DNA of 64,000 bases from Nocardia altamirensis NBRC 108246. GTDB lineage: Bacteria > Actinomycetota > Actinomycetes > Mycobacteriales > Mycobacteriaceae. Position 1 is the stretch's first letter, and the number at the start of each line of letters is the position of its first letter. The notes below the pieces were generated by a model that saw only the letters and a program-made list of their open reading frames with translations, was not told the origin of the DNA and ran no database searches. Positions 10,401 through 17,823 of the stretch are shown in pieces. The position numbers and the translations under genes are program-made. Where the stretch lies: the NCBI RefSeq assembly GCF_001612685.1, contig NZ_BDAY01000014.1, positions 62,001 to 126,000 of the forward strand. Reading direction: 5' to 3'.

Positions 10401-12001
10401 CCGACCCGCAGGACGGCCAGCATCGCCGCCGCGAACTGGCCGCCGCGCGGCAGGGCGATCACCACACGGTCCTCGGGACCGACGCCGCGGTCCCGTAGGG
10501 CGGCGGCGAGCCGGGCGGTGGCGGTCGCGAGTTCGGCGTAGGTCCATTCGATTCCGGCGCTGCGGATGGCGACCGCCGCCGGATCGGCCGCGTGGTCATC
10601 GATCACGGCGGTGACGGCACGGACCTGGTCGGACAGGTGGCTCCCGGCCTGCCAGCGGGCCAGCGTCGCGCGCGCTGCGTCGTCGCACAGGTCGAGCAGG
10701 CTGAGCGGCGTCTTCGGCTGATCCGTGATCAGCTCCAGCAACGCGGTGAATTGCCTTGCGATGGCCGCGATCTCGGACGCGTCGAACACTGTCGAGTGGT
10801 AGAAGAGGTGGATCGTGAGCCTCGGCTCGAGAATCACCGTGACGGTCAGCGGGTAATGCGTCGAGTCGCGCGGTTGCACCGAGGTGATCTCGAGCCCGGC
10901 CGCCGCGGTGACTGCGGCCAGGGCATCGCGAGCGTCGGGGTAACTCTCGAAGACCAGCAGGGTGTCGAAGAGCTCACCGTGCCCGGCGACCCGCTGAATC
11001 GCGGGCAGGCCGAGGTGCTGGTGATCCATGGTGGCGGTGTTCGTTTCGTGCGTCCTGCGGACGACATCGGCCAGGCAGTCCTGCGGCGAGGTGCGCACTC
11101 TGACCACCGCGGTGCCGAGGAACATGCCGATCATCGACTCGACACCGTCGAGGTCGGGGCTGCGCCCGGAGACGGTGGCGCCGAAGAGCGCGTCGGTCGC
11201 GTCGACCGCGTGCCCGAGGACAAGGCCCCACGCCGCGGACACGATCGAGTTGACGGTGACACCGAGGTCGCGGGCGCGTTCACCGAGCCGCGCGCCGATG
11301 TCGGCGGACAGTTGGAGCGTATGGCGTTGCGGGCGTGCTGCTTTGCGCGTCGCGCCGACGGGCGCGAGCATGGTCGGTCCGGAGACGTCCGCCAGCGCGG
11401 CTCGCCACGCCGCCGCCGCGCCGTCCCGGTCTTGGTCCTGGAGCCAGCGCAGGAAGTCGCGATACGGCCGAGGAGCGGGGAGCGCGGCCTGGTCGGTGCT
11501 CGTGTACATGGTGAACAGCTCACGCACGAACAGGGGCGAGGACCAGCCGTCGAGCAGCATGTGGTGGTTGGTGAGCAACAGCCGGAACCGGTGGTGGCCC
11601 AGCGTTGCCATGGTGAAGCGAAGCAGCGGCGGGGTGGCCAGATCGAAGCGGTTGCCTCGATCGGCGTCGAGGATCGCGGCCCATCTGCGATCCTGGTCCT
11701 CGTGCGCGAGAGTGCTGAGATCTATTGACCGCCAAGGGATGTCGACCAGTGAGGGGATCAATGCCACCGGCTCACCGCTCTTGCGCGCACGAAAACAGGC
11801 GCGCAGGTTGGGATGTCGGTCGAGCACGGCCTGCGCGGCCGCGCGCAGCCGTTCGCCGTCGAGCGGGCCGGTGATGTCGAGGGTGGCCTGCACCGTGTAG
11901 ACGTCGACGTTCTCGTCCAGTGTGCTGACGAACAGCAGCCCCTCCTGCAGCGGAGTCAGCGGCATGATGTCGGTGATCCGGCTGCGTGGCGTCTCGGTCA
12001 T
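4424..12001 (-). CDS. Siderophore NRPS, two modules, C-A-T-C-A-T-E
   Basis: Synthetase of 2525 residues. Domains: C1 10-440 (HHMLLDGWS near 146), A1 465-930 (YTSGSTGRPKG near 599), T1 945-1015 (GGHSLL), C2 1035-1475 (HHVAGDEWS near 1162), A2 1495-1990 (YTSGSTGQPKG near 1648), T2 2010-2075 (GGDSIV, the form common before E domains), E 2090-2515 (HHLVVDGASW near 2222, QVLFNYLGR). Reading specificity residues against GrsA, A2 gives DVWHLSLVDK, the EntF-type serine code. A1 gives roughly DGETVSSGDK; the acidic Glu and Asp suggest a basic substrate, without a firm match. The terminal E domain predicts D-Ser. There is no N-terminal aryl carrier protein, so C1 must take the DHB group from a separate carrier. 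The ATG at 12001 is chosen over an in-frame TTG at 12064 because it leads directly into C1. Confidence 0.95.
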   Translation of the reverse strand: MTETPRSRITDIMPLTPLQEGLLFVSTLDENVDVYTVQATLDITGPLDGERLRAAAQAVLDRHPNLRACFRARKSGEPVALIPSLVDIPWRSIDLSTLAHEDQDRRWAAILDADRGNRFDLATPPLLRFTMATLGHHRFRLLLTNHHMLLDGWSSPLFVRELFTMYTSTDQAALPAPRPYRDFLRWLQDQDRDGAAAAWRAALADVSGPTMLAPVGATRKAARPQRHTLQLSADIGARLGERARDLGVTVNSIVSAAWGLVLGHAVDATDALFGATVSGRSPDLDGVESMIGMFLGTAVVRVRTSPQDCLADVVRRTHETNTATMDHQHLGLPAIQRVAGHGELFDTLLVFESYPDARDALAAVTAAAGLEITSVQPRDSTHYPLTVTVILEPRLTIHLFYHSTVFDASEIAAIARQFTALLELITDQPKTPLSLLDLCDDAARATLARWQAGSHLSDQVRAVTAVIDDHAADPAAVAIRSAGIEWTYAELATATARLAAALRDRGVGPEDRVVIALPRGGQFAAAMLAVLRVGAVYVPIDLGYPRERIAHILTDSAPVLVIGALDADVPMIAPAALPETTTTPPSADFDPRHPAYLVYTSGSTGRPKGVLGTRAALHRRIEWAVAQWHSTQPEIRLSKSSFAFIDGSTELLAGLAAGALVVLATDAESRDTAALARLVVDEQVTQLTAVPTLAAELIANHPALAERVSTWVLSGEPTNPALVTQLRAGNPNNRIINSYGSSEVAGDVTWHDLGPDDVAVGAPVPGVDLEVLDRYLRQVAPGAVGELYVRGPQVARGYHRNPGATAARFVAGHGGVVRYATGDLVRWRADGVLDYLGRADQQVKIRGNRVEPGEVDAALATVPGVHGSATVAVTDATGAIALRAFVVGPDLDPGAVRRTLADRLPPYLVPAVEIIAEIPRLPGGKVDRRALAGRTATATASVAPRTELERELCAIVAEVLAVTDFGVEDDFFARGGHSLLAARVAIRVQAELGHTVSVRMIFDHPTVAELANELAVNPGSAPKLPALEARSHGATIELSSAQRRLLAVEQIVGGSVPYNLSFVLALSGPLDATCLAAALTDVVDRHAALRTLIVETDGEPVQQILPPGQPLAFSQRNSTPDTVVADVAELAAQPFRLDREPPIRAALLRTGPDQHTLLICMHHVAGDEWSTPIIFRDLATAYRERVLGGAPAWQQPSPGYADYAVWQRDLVGNAEAGPLAAQRAFWRDTLADAPEELGLPYDRPRPERADFGGDAVEFRIDAARADDLARLGRDAGATGFMVAHALLGVLLAKVTGARDLVVGTPVSGRAGPGMESIVGLFTNTVALRVDLHGNPDFAEVLRRVRAADLAAFDHQDLPFDAVAELIGQPRVPGRTPLFQTMVQYRTPITVPDFAGLTAEVRHAPVRSAKFDLTFDFLEQADRQGISVRIEYSTALFDRATVRAVADRLLLVIDAVTADSGTPLRSIPVTAPPERHRILHEWNNTHAQVDPNLDLPGLISRGCHANADRIALLFGDERLSYRELDSAVTALADQLAARGIGADDIVAVALERSFALFVAVLAVHRCGAAYLPVDRSYPAERLRYLFADARPGLLITDLPLDSATEPPNGDVPVLLVDPNGSALGTAVAPAPATADATALPPSRAAYVIYTSGSTGQPKGVVVSHAAIVNRLLWMQHEYGLRPDERVLHKTPITFDVSVWELFWPLAVGATVVIAEPDGHRDPAYLAELIRRTRVSTVHFVPSMLGAFLAEPAVADHPLPELTRVLCSGEALSPALRDRFHDRLTAQLHNLYGPTEAAVDVTATPVKPEAGSIVPIGAPVWNTQIYVLDRDLAPLPVGGYGDIYLAGVQLARGYLGRAALTSAHFVANPFAANGSRLYRTGDIGRWSPTGLLEYAGRGDNQVKIRGQRIELGEIEAALLDCAEVVQAAALVHTYRTGRHNIVGYVVPSAGATLDVTRITAELANRLPAHMIPAAVLAVDALPVTANGKLDRRALAALTPEPSTVTAEEPMDDRETLVAAAVSEITGVERVGPDSDFFALGGDSIVALSLVGRLRKRGLELSAREVFEHRTVRAMAAAATVAQTIVHDDTVGDVPLTPIVSRLAQRRGPSSRLNQTVVVRIPPATGLTAVQSVATALVARHDALRLRLTRVQDQVWTLRTDPAGTVPIEALVHDATAAAAPIAETLAELADAAADRLDPDAGIVVQFVHVDRGADASGFLVVVAHHLVVDGASWRILLEDLATAGAGGTLDPVPVSLRSYAQAMVTQAQSAPRLRELAHWRDVLAPGADLVAGPHDSGVMGELSHLDIEVGDAVAAAVLAPARPIPTTDLLLAALRVAVTRWRARTGSADHALVVDVERHGRDGLGGLDLTRTVGWLTNVTPVRLPAHEDIESTVFATAAAMAAAPDGGIGFGLLRYGNPRAARVLAALPQPQVLFNYLGRVEFGAAQDWRVAPESRAVSVAPNADLAVEYPLEINIRAEAVAGKTVLRARFTFLPKVIRHTELAVIAELWAQALLETTDLTKATASG

Positions 12002-12123
12002 GCGATCGGCCCGAGCTGAGCGGCCGAGCGGCGGTCGGGATACACGGCAGACCTGGCCGTGCAACCAGGCATCAGTTCGTCCAACGTCCAGACCTTCCAG
12101 AGCGGGTGAGATTAGGCAAACTA

Positions 12124-12142
12124 TTAGTTTAGGCTAAACTTA
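12124..12142 (-). promoter_or_regulatory. Iron box for the NRPS gene
   Basis: TTAGTTTAGGCTAAACTTA keeps the TTAGGCTAA core and agrees with the DtxR/IdeR consensus at 16 of 19 positions. It is about 120 bases upstream of the NRPS start, which implies a leader of roughly 100 bases. Repression by an IdeR-like regulator with iron is inferred from the motif. Confidence 0.8.
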
Positions 12143-12229
12143 CCTGCGTGTCGGCCCCGGCCGGTAACCCCCATGCGATGATCTGTTCATCCCATGAATG
12201 TGGGCCTCGCCACACCTCGCTCAAATTTC

Positions 12230-12248
12230 TTAGGTTTGCCTTACCTCT
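12230..12248 (+). promoter_or_regulatory. Iron box for the truncated adenylate-forming homologue
   Basis: TTAGGTTTGCCTTACCTCT matches the iron-box consensus at about 14 of 19 positions. It lies 55 bases before the GTG start at 12304 and is distinct from the NRPS box about 100 bases away. Confidence 0.65.
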
Positions 12249-12303
12249 ATGTCAAGATGTCCTGAAATGTGGGTTCCGTTCGAGGGTTTGGGGGTGTTGG
12301 GCA

Positions 12304-13251
12304 GTGTCGAGGACGGTGCGGGTCGCGAGTGCCGTGGTGGCTGCGGCTGCCACGTTCCCTGATCGTGCGGCGATCAGCGACGGCGACTGCCTGCACGACT
12401 ACGCGTCCCTGTCCGATGCTGTGGAGTACTTCGCCGCCGACCTCGTCGAGGCAGGTGTGCAACCCGGCGCGCGGGTCGGGATCTACGTCGGATCCGGATA
12501 CGAGGCGTTGCTCGCGGTGCTCGCGGTGGAGCAGATCGCGGCCGTCGCTGCACCCCTTGACATTTCCGAGGCACCGGAGTTCACCCGTCGCCAGATCGCC
12601 GATATCGGCATCGATCACCTCATCGGACATCGCGAGCACGAGCACCTCGTGGTGGACGTCGCCGACGAGATGGATACGTTCGGACCGACCATGACCTCGA
12701 TCGCGGGCGACTACACCCTGGCTCGGTCGGGGCGCGGTCCGCTCGCGCCGGGCAGCAGTGGTGGCGCCGTGTTCGGACTGCAGAACGGCGCGGGTCTGCT
12801 CGAGGTCGGCAGCGAGGCGCTGATGTCGGCAGCGCACGAGATGCGCGCCGACATCGGGACGACGCCGGACGACGTGGTTGCGGTCACCGAACCACTCACG
12901 ACTCGGGTGGTGCTCACCTCGTGTCTCGCGACATTGCTTGCCGGTGCGTGCCTTTCGGTGCGTCGGCACGGCGGCGCGAATCCGGTTCGCGTTGCTGAGC
13001 AATTGGACTGTGACGAGGCATCGATCCTGCTGTGCTCGAACGACCGGCTCACCGCATTGCGTTCGGCCGGGGTGCGGGCGCACGGTTCGTTGCGCGTGCT
13101 CGAGCTCGCGCAGGAACGCTTCGGTGCCGATCGCCAGGACGGGTGCGACCCCGACGGCGGCGAAAGACGCTACGGGACACCACTGTTGTCCGAGAGCGCG
13201 GTTCCGGTGCGCTACAGCCGGGATCCCGGGCCGTGGTTGTGCTCCCGGTAG
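12304..13251 (+). CDS. Truncated, probably inactive adenylate-forming (ANL) homologue, iron-box controlled
   Basis: Protein of 315 residues resembling the N-terminal part of NRPS adenylation domains. An A1/A2-like stretch (PDRAAISDGDCLHDYASLSD, then ARVGIYVGSGYEALLAVLAV and AAPLDI) is followed by sequence spaced like the middle of an A domain. The P-loop that should read TSGSTGxPKG is degenerate (GSSGGAVFG), and the protein ends before the A5-A10 motifs, so it lacks the C-terminal subdomain and catalytic Lys. Enzymatic adenylation is therefore unlikely. The GTG at 12304 follows GGGGGTG; an in-frame GTG at 12148 would place the iron box inside the gene. It is divergent from the NRPS and has its own iron box, so a structural or regulatory role in siderophore assembly, or decay after duplication, are both possible. 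Confidence 0.65.
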   Translation: MSRTVRVASAVVAAAATFPDRAAISDGDCLHDYASLSDAVEYFAADLVEAGVQPGARVGIYVGSGYEALLAVLAVEQIAAVAAPLDISEAPEFTRRQIADIGIDHLIGHREHEHLVVDVADEMDTFGPTMTSIAGDYTLARSGRGPLAPGSSGGAVFGLQNGAGLLEVGSEALMSAAHEMRADIGTTPDDVVAVTEPLTTRVVLTSCLATLLAGACLSVRRHGGANPVRVAEQLDCDEASILLCSNDRLTALRSAGVRAHGSLRVLELAQERFGADRQDGCDPDGGERRYGTPLLSESAVPVRYSRDPGPWLCSR

Positions 13252-13257
13252 GTCGGC

Positions 13258-15159
13258 TCACTCCGTGAGGAGATCGGCCAGCTCGTCCTCTTTGCGTGCG
13301 CGCAGGGTGTCGACGAGCGTCGCGATGCTCGCCGACGGCGGAAGCCACAGTGCCTCCGCCAATGTCGCGATCACCTCTTGCGTGCTCATCGGCGGGGCGG
13401 CGGCGTGACCGATCGCGGCCAGTGCCGTGTGCAGCGGGTCGGACGCGACCAGCGTCGGCGCCGGGACCACGTCGAATTGTGCGCTGCTTTCGGCGTCGGG
13501 TGCGAACTCGAGAAAGACCTCGTCACCGGAACGCAATCCCAGATCATCGATGAACCGCTTGATGGTGCCCGCGCGGGCCTGCACCCCCACCCAGATGATC
13601 GACTGGGGGCCGAGCCTGCTCGTCAGTTCCAGTGCATGGCCGGGGCCTGCCCCGATCAGCCCGGCCAGGGCGGACGGCAGGTTGAACGCGGAACCCTTGA
13701 GGTGCGGGGGTGCGAGAGTGGTTCGCCAGCGCAGCAATTCGCCGTCGCGGTACAGGTGGCGGGTCTTGGTCGGCGACTTGCGCGGCCGATAGGACTGCTC
13801 GCGCCGGGTGACGATCCCGTCGACGGTCGCGTATTCGCCGGTGGCGGCGTATGTGCGCACGCTGAACTCTTTGACGTCGAAGGTTTCGGTGAGCTCGGCG
13901 ACCAGATCGTCGAGCGCGATCCGGCCCCCGTTGCGGTCGAGCACCTCGCCGATCTGGCGGTGGATCGGGAGATAACGCGGGGTGCCCCATCGGGCGAGGG
14001 CCCAGCGGTTGCGGTCGGCCTTGACGAATCGCTTGTCCGAAACCATCGCGTTGCGGACGCTGGACACCGATCTGGCCGGGCGCATCGACGCATGAATTTC
14101 GTTGAACGTCAACGGTTTTCCGGATAGCGCCAAGATGGCGGCGACGCTGTCCGGTACCGAACCGGTCCGGCTGAGCACGTGCTCGCCGAGCACGCGGTAC
14201 CCGCAATACGTGAGCCACGCGCCCGCTTCCGAGACCGGAATGCCGAGGGCGGCAGCGAGAGTGGCGATCTCGGCGACCCCTTCGTCGCCTGCCTCCTGCG
14301 CCATCAGCTCCTGGCTCCGGTGGCGGGCGGCGTCCATGGTCTCCGCGACCACCCAGCCGTCGACGATGTCCACCCGATCGTCCAGCTTGGCCAGCGCGAA
14401 CCACAGTGGCACCGCGGCGGCGGGCAGCATCGCGTCGAGACCGGGGTCGGCGGCGCTCAGCCTGGCCAGGGCGGCCACCGGCGTCGCGGTGCGGACCAGT
14501 GCGTCGGCGGCGTGGCGCAGCGCCGGTGCGGTGTGGAACGCGGTGTGCATGCGCGCGCGCAGGCGATGGTCGAGCTGATTGACGCGTTCGCGGGAGACAC
14601 CGAGCGCCGCACCGCATTCCGCGAGGGTGCTGCGCCGGTCGGTGAGGATGCGCGCGGTGAGCAGATAGCGGTCGCGCTCGTCGAGGGTTGCGGTGATGCG
14701 CTCGAACTCCGCGACCGCCGCAGGCGTCGACGCATCGGCGGTGATGCCTGCGCCGATCAGGGCGGCGACGATCTCGGTGACCAGCGCGGGTCCGACGCCG
14801 GGCAGCGCGCCGAGATCGGCAACGGTGTACTCGCCCAGCGAAGCCGTGCCGTGCAGTGCGGTCTGTGCGCGTGCGGAGAGCGCGAGTTCGGCCGGATCGG
14901 CGGTCGCGTAGGGAAAGGCAGAGGCGAAGGGAGTGTGCCGATGGTTGGTGCGGAAAACCACGGCAAGACGACGGGACACCTCGGCGAGCTGTGCGGTGGG
15001 GACGGCCGCGCCTGCGGCCGTGGACATCCACGCGTTCGGCAGCAACTCGCCTTCGCCGAGCAGTGGCGGGCCGTCACGGTGTTCGGCGAGCCAAGGCAAT
15101 ATCTCGAGCCAGGTCCGTCGCGTCAGATCGCGGATCGCGGAATGGGGAAACCCACTCAC
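13258..15159 (-). CDS. Sigma-region-4-like helix-turn-helix DNA-binding protein
   Basis: A 633-residue likely transcription regulator. Residues 112-136 (VADLGALPGVGPALVTEI) look like the helix-hairpin-helix of the RNA polymerase alpha C-terminal domain. Residues 158-205 (TLAECGAALGVSRERVNQLD) closely resemble sigma-70 region 4, with an RERVNQ recognition helix. From about 340 to 460 there are two winged-helix-like stretches (LTFNEIHASMRPARSVSSVR; IALDDLVAELTETF). No region 2 is seen, so it is not a normal sigma factor. The GTG at 15159 has AGGAG nine bases upstream. It converges on the ANL homologue with a 6-base gap. Its targets cannot be read from the sequence; the link with iron is only by position. 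Confidence 0.6.
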   Translation of the reverse strand: MSGFPHSAIRDLTRRTWLEILPWLAEHRDGPPLLGEGELLPNAWMSTAAGAAVPTAQLAEVSRRLAVVFRTNHRHTPFASAFPYATADPAELALSARAQTALHGTASLGEYTVADLGALPGVGPALVTEIVAALIGAGITADASTPAAVAEFERITATLDERDRYLLTARILTDRRSTLAECGAALGVSRERVNQLDHRLRARMHTAFHTAPALRHAADALVRTATPVAALARLSAADPGLDAMLPAAAVPLWFALAKLDDRVDIVDGWVVAETMDAARHRSQELMAQEAGDEGVAEIATLAAALGIPVSEAGAWLTYCGYRVLGEHVLSRTGSVPDSVAAILALSGKPLTFNEIHASMRPARSVSSVRNAMVSDKRFVKADRNRWALARWGTPRYLPIHRQIGEVLDRNGGRIALDDLVAELTETFDVKEFSVRTYAATGEYATVDGIVTRREQSYRPRKSPTKTRHLYRDGELLRWRTTLAPPHLKGSAFNLPSALAGLIGAGPGHALELTSRLGPQSIIWVGVQARAGTIKRFIDDLGLRSGDEVFLEFAPDAESSAQFDVVPAPTLVASDPLHTALAAIGHAAAPPMSTQEVIATLAEALWLPPSASIATLVDTLRARKEDELADLLTE

Positions 15160-15398
15160 CTAACTTTTCTCCTGCCAGTTCTGCGTTGACTTTCAAAAGT
15201 ATAGGCTAAGTCTTTCCCTTAACTGGGCAGGCGGGGTGAAGCGCGAAATGTCCGATATCGGAATCTGGCAGAATTTGTGGACTACCAACCGTTTTCGGTG
15301 GATTCGCCGGTCAAATCCGGACATGACACGATTCCGCGGCGATTCGCCGTTCACTTTCTGTGCTGCGCTCGATGTCGCGCGGTAGGCCGCACGCAGGC

Positions 15399-15438
15399 CC
15401 TGCGTCGCACAGCGTTCTCGGCCGCTGTGCGACGCAGG
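15399..15438 (-). terminator. Stem-loop after the metallophosphatase gene
   Basis: A perfect 16-base-pair inverted repeat (CCTGCGTCGCACAGCG and its complement) with an 8-base loop, 8 bases beyond the stop codon of the minus-strand metallophosphatase. It has no T-run, which is common for actinobacterial terminators. Confidence 0.6.
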
Positions 15439-15445
15439 ATGCGAC

Positions 15446-16504
15446 TCAGCGCGGGCGGTGGTGGGTATAGGCCAAACGGGCGGTCGAGGTGGCCGGGTCG
15501 ACGGTGTAGGCGTCGAGGGTCAGCGCGGTGCCGCGGATCTTGGCGACCATGAAGCCGAGACTGGAAAAGTCTTGCCAGAAGGACGGATTGGTGACTTTCG
15601 AGGAGCCGTCGCCCTTCTTGGCGGCCGCGCCGCAGATGATTTGCTGGGTGCCTTTGGATTTGAGCGCGGTGTCCAGGATCTGCAAGGTGTGGTCGTGGCC
15701 GGAAAGGATGTAGTCCGCACGGCCGACAACAACCTGTTCGAACAGTTCCTGGAGGTGTTTACCGCTCATGTAGTCGCCGGTGGTGACACCGTCGTAGGCG
15801 CCCGCGTTTCCGTGCTTACCGTTATTGCGGTACGGGTGATGGGTCAGCACGATCTTCCAGGTGGCGCGGGAGGCGCCGAGCGCGCGGTCCAGCCATTGGC
15901 GCTGCTGGCGCATGTAGGGGCCGTCCCAGGCGTAGTTCGGGTCGGTCTGCATCACGGTCGAGGCGACGGGAACCGTGTCCAGTGCAAAGAATTCGACAAG
16001 CGGTGTACCCGACGCAGGCAGTGCGACCTGGTAGTACCGCGACGGCATGTACCAGCGGCGCGAGCGCTGGTGATAGCCCACCTCGTGGTCGCCCTTGCTC
16101 GGGTTGCCGCCGCTGCCGGGAAAGATGCCGCTGCAATCGTGGTTGCCGAGCACCATCAACCACGGCACGTCGATGCCGGCGTTGGGCTGTTCGAACTTGG
16201 TCGAGAACTCGTCGTCGTCAACGCTTTCCGCGCCGTCCTCGTAGATGTTGTCGCCGAGCCCGACCGCCAATTCGATCCGCTCGGCCTGATAGATCTGCTT
16301 CGCCGCGGCGGCCACCGCCCGCTGCCCCGCTTCGCCTGTCCCGGCGTCGCCGGTGATGAGCACATTGAGATCCGAGCCGGTCGGCATCGGAAACTTGGTG
16401 TCCGCGTTGGCCATACCCGGCACCACCAAGCTGCCCGCGAGCACCCCCGCGCCGACGAGCAGACCGCGTCTGGAGATCACCGGATGGTCGTTCCTGTCAT
16501 GCAT
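15446..16504 (-). CDS. Tat-exported metallophosphoesterase (acid-phosphatase-like)
   Basis: A 352-residue calcineurin-like phosphoesterase, probably an exported phosphatase related to purple acid phosphatases. The N-terminus carries a twin-arginine signal (SRRGLLVGAGVLAGSLVVPG, cleavage near AMANA-D). Metal-binding motifs are in order: ITGDAGTG, VGLGDNIYEDG, LGNHDC, LTHHPYRN and SGHDHTLQ. The ATG at 16504 follows GGGGAG; the TTG just before it is less likely. Substrate is unknown. It stands alone, with a stem-loop behind it and about 420 non-coding bases in front. Confidence 0.88.
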   Translation of the reverse strand: MHDRNDHPVISRRGLLVGAGVLAGSLVVPGMANADTKFPMPTGSDLNVLITGDAGTGEAGQRAVAAAAKQIYQAERIELAVGLGDNIYEDGAESVDDDEFSTKFEQPNAGIDVPWLMVLGNHDCSGIFPGSGGNPSKGDHEVGYHQRSRRWYMPSRYYQVALPASGTPLVEFFALDTVPVASTVMQTDPNYAWDGPYMRQQRQWLDRALGASRATWKIVLTHHPYRNNGKHGNAGAYDGVTTGDYMSGKHLQELFEQVVVGRADYILSGHDHTLQILDTALKSKGTQQIICGAAAKKGDGSSKVTNPSFWQDFSSLGFMVAKIRGTALTLDAYTVDPATSTARLAYTHHRPR

Positions 16505-16925
16505 CAACTAACTCCCCTGCGTCCGATTGATAAGGCGGGGACAACGTTTAACGGGACCGAACCAACGCCGAGCGGTAAACATCGGACGAATCCGCATCAT
16601 CCGGACGAACAGGAGGTAGCGGGCAGAACTCACGGGTTCGTTTCGCGCCCGGAAACCGAGCAGGCGTGCCGCGTTGGTGCGCCGAGCCGAGCGTCGGTGC
16701 TGGTGGAAGGCCCGGAAAAGGGGGTGGGGCACCCGTCCGGAAACCGAGTTGAAACACCAACCTTTCACCGGAAGAATAAGAGCCGCAAGACATTCCGAGG
16801 CATGCGTCGAGACGGGTCCGGCGGCCCGTCCACGGAGAGTTTGCCCGAGAATTCGGCAACCACCTTGCCGGGTGCGGCGCGGGCTTTCCGCAGATGGCCC
16901 GCGCCGCTCGGAAGGGTGCTCGCTG
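16505..16925. other. Intergenic region upstream of the metallophosphatase
   Basis: About 420 bases between two minus-strand genes. Short open frames occur on both strands, but none has a ribosome site together with recognisable protein character. It presumably holds the metallophosphatase promoter; I see no clear operator, terminator or RNA gene. Confidence 0.4.
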
Positions 16926-17702
16926 TTACTTGCGGCCGATGCCGCCGTACATCACCATCTGGGTCTTGGGGAGGTCGCCCTCGAGCCATTGCTGGGCGGG
17001 CACCACGCCGGGGCTGAGTGCCTCGAAACCGTCGAGGAACGCCACTATTTGGTCGGGTCGTCGGTAGATGACCTGAGACGGGCTCTTGTTGGTGTCTTCG
17101 TGCGAGCGGCTCTTGAACTCGGAGTTCGTCTCGTCGGAGGTATGGGTGAAGATCAGTTGGCTGCCCGGCGCCATCGCGTCGCGGAAGGCGGCCACGATGT
17201 CGTACGGCTTCTCGTCGTCCATCACGTAATGGAGCACGCCGACGAGGAGGACGGCGACCGGTTCGCTGAAATCGATGAGAGATTCGGCTTTGAGCTGGTC
17301 GATGATCTCGTGCGGGCGGCGGATGTCGGCTTCCATGGCGCTGAGGCCAGGAGCGTTGGCCAGCAATGCGTCACAGTGGGCGCGCACGACCGGGTCGTTG
17401 TCGATGTACACCACGGTGGCCGACGGATCGACCTTGCGGGCGACCTCGTGCACGTTGGGTGAGGTGGGGATGCCTGCGCCGAGGTCGATGAACTGACGGA
17501 TGCCCGCTTCCGCGGCCCGCCGCACCGCCATCACCAGGAACTTACGGATGAACCACGCCAGGGTCCTGGTGTCGGGTGCGACGGCTAGCATGCGGTGGGC
17601 GACCTCGCGGTCGACGTCGTAATTGTCCTTGCCACCCAACATGTAGTCGTAGATCCGAGCCGAGCTCGGCACATTGGGGTTCAGTCCTGGTGCTCGGTCC
17701 AT
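16926..17702 (-). CDS. SAM-dependent methyltransferase, Methyltransf_19 (DUF574) family
   Basis: A 258-residue protein of the actinobacterial PF04672 family, with a Rossmann fold binding S-adenosylmethionine. Family hallmarks are SSARIYDYMLGGKDNYDVDR near the start, FIDLGAGIPTSPNVHEVA as the SAM-binding glycine loop, VVYIDNDPVV as the acidic ribose-binding strand, and LVGVLHYVMDDE. The substrate of this family is not established. The ATG at 17702 opens MDRAPGLNPNVPSSAR; a TTG nine bases earlier lies 5 bases after GGAGG and is an alternative. A second member lies at 57827-58633. Confidence 0.85.
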   Translation of the reverse strand: MDRAPGLNPNVPSSARIYDYMLGGKDNYDVDREVAHRMLAVAPDTRTLAWFIRKFLVMAVRRAAEAGIRQFIDLGAGIPTSPNVHEVARKVDPSATVVYIDNDPVVRAHCDALLANAPGLSAMEADIRRPHEIIDQLKAESLIDFSEPVAVLLVGVLHYVMDDEKPYDIVAAFRDAMAPGSQLIFTHTSDETNSEFKSRSHEDTNKSPSQVIYRRPDQIVAFLDGFEALSPGVVPAQQWLEGDLPKTQMVMYGGIGRK

Positions 17703-17823
17703 TCCTGACAAGGTTTCCTCCCGGTCCTCGGCCACAATCGTAGCGATCTTCCCGGACCGTCGTCGCGGCATTTCACCTGAGAATCAGCAATGGATGCGTG
17801 GTCCGGCGCCGCCGAGGTGGACA

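Larger units (their letters stand above)
12002..12303. other. Divergent iron-regulated intergenic region
   Basis: About 300 bases between the minus-strand NRPS and the plus-strand adenylate-forming homologue. It contains two separate iron boxes (12124-12142 and 12230-12248), one suitably placed for each gene. It is visibly more AT-rich than its surroundings. No further gene is supported here. Confidence 0.7.

Noticed and set aside
5333..10498. Very long plus-strand open frames (5333-7981 and 8006-10498) opposite the NRPS
   Set aside because: They are antisense shadows of a high-GC coding frame. Their composition is Arg/Gly/His-rich with no domain motifs, while the minus strand encodes intact NRPS domains.
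12112..12128. Second iron-box-like half site next to the NRPS box
   Set aside because: ATTAGGCAAACTATTAG has one good half site but no proper second half; probably part of the same AT-rich promoter.
15196..15214. Possible iron box upstream of the sigma-like gene
   Set aside because: It has the TAGGCTAA core but only about 10 of 19 consensus matches and no symmetry in the outer half-sites. Too weak to list as an operator.
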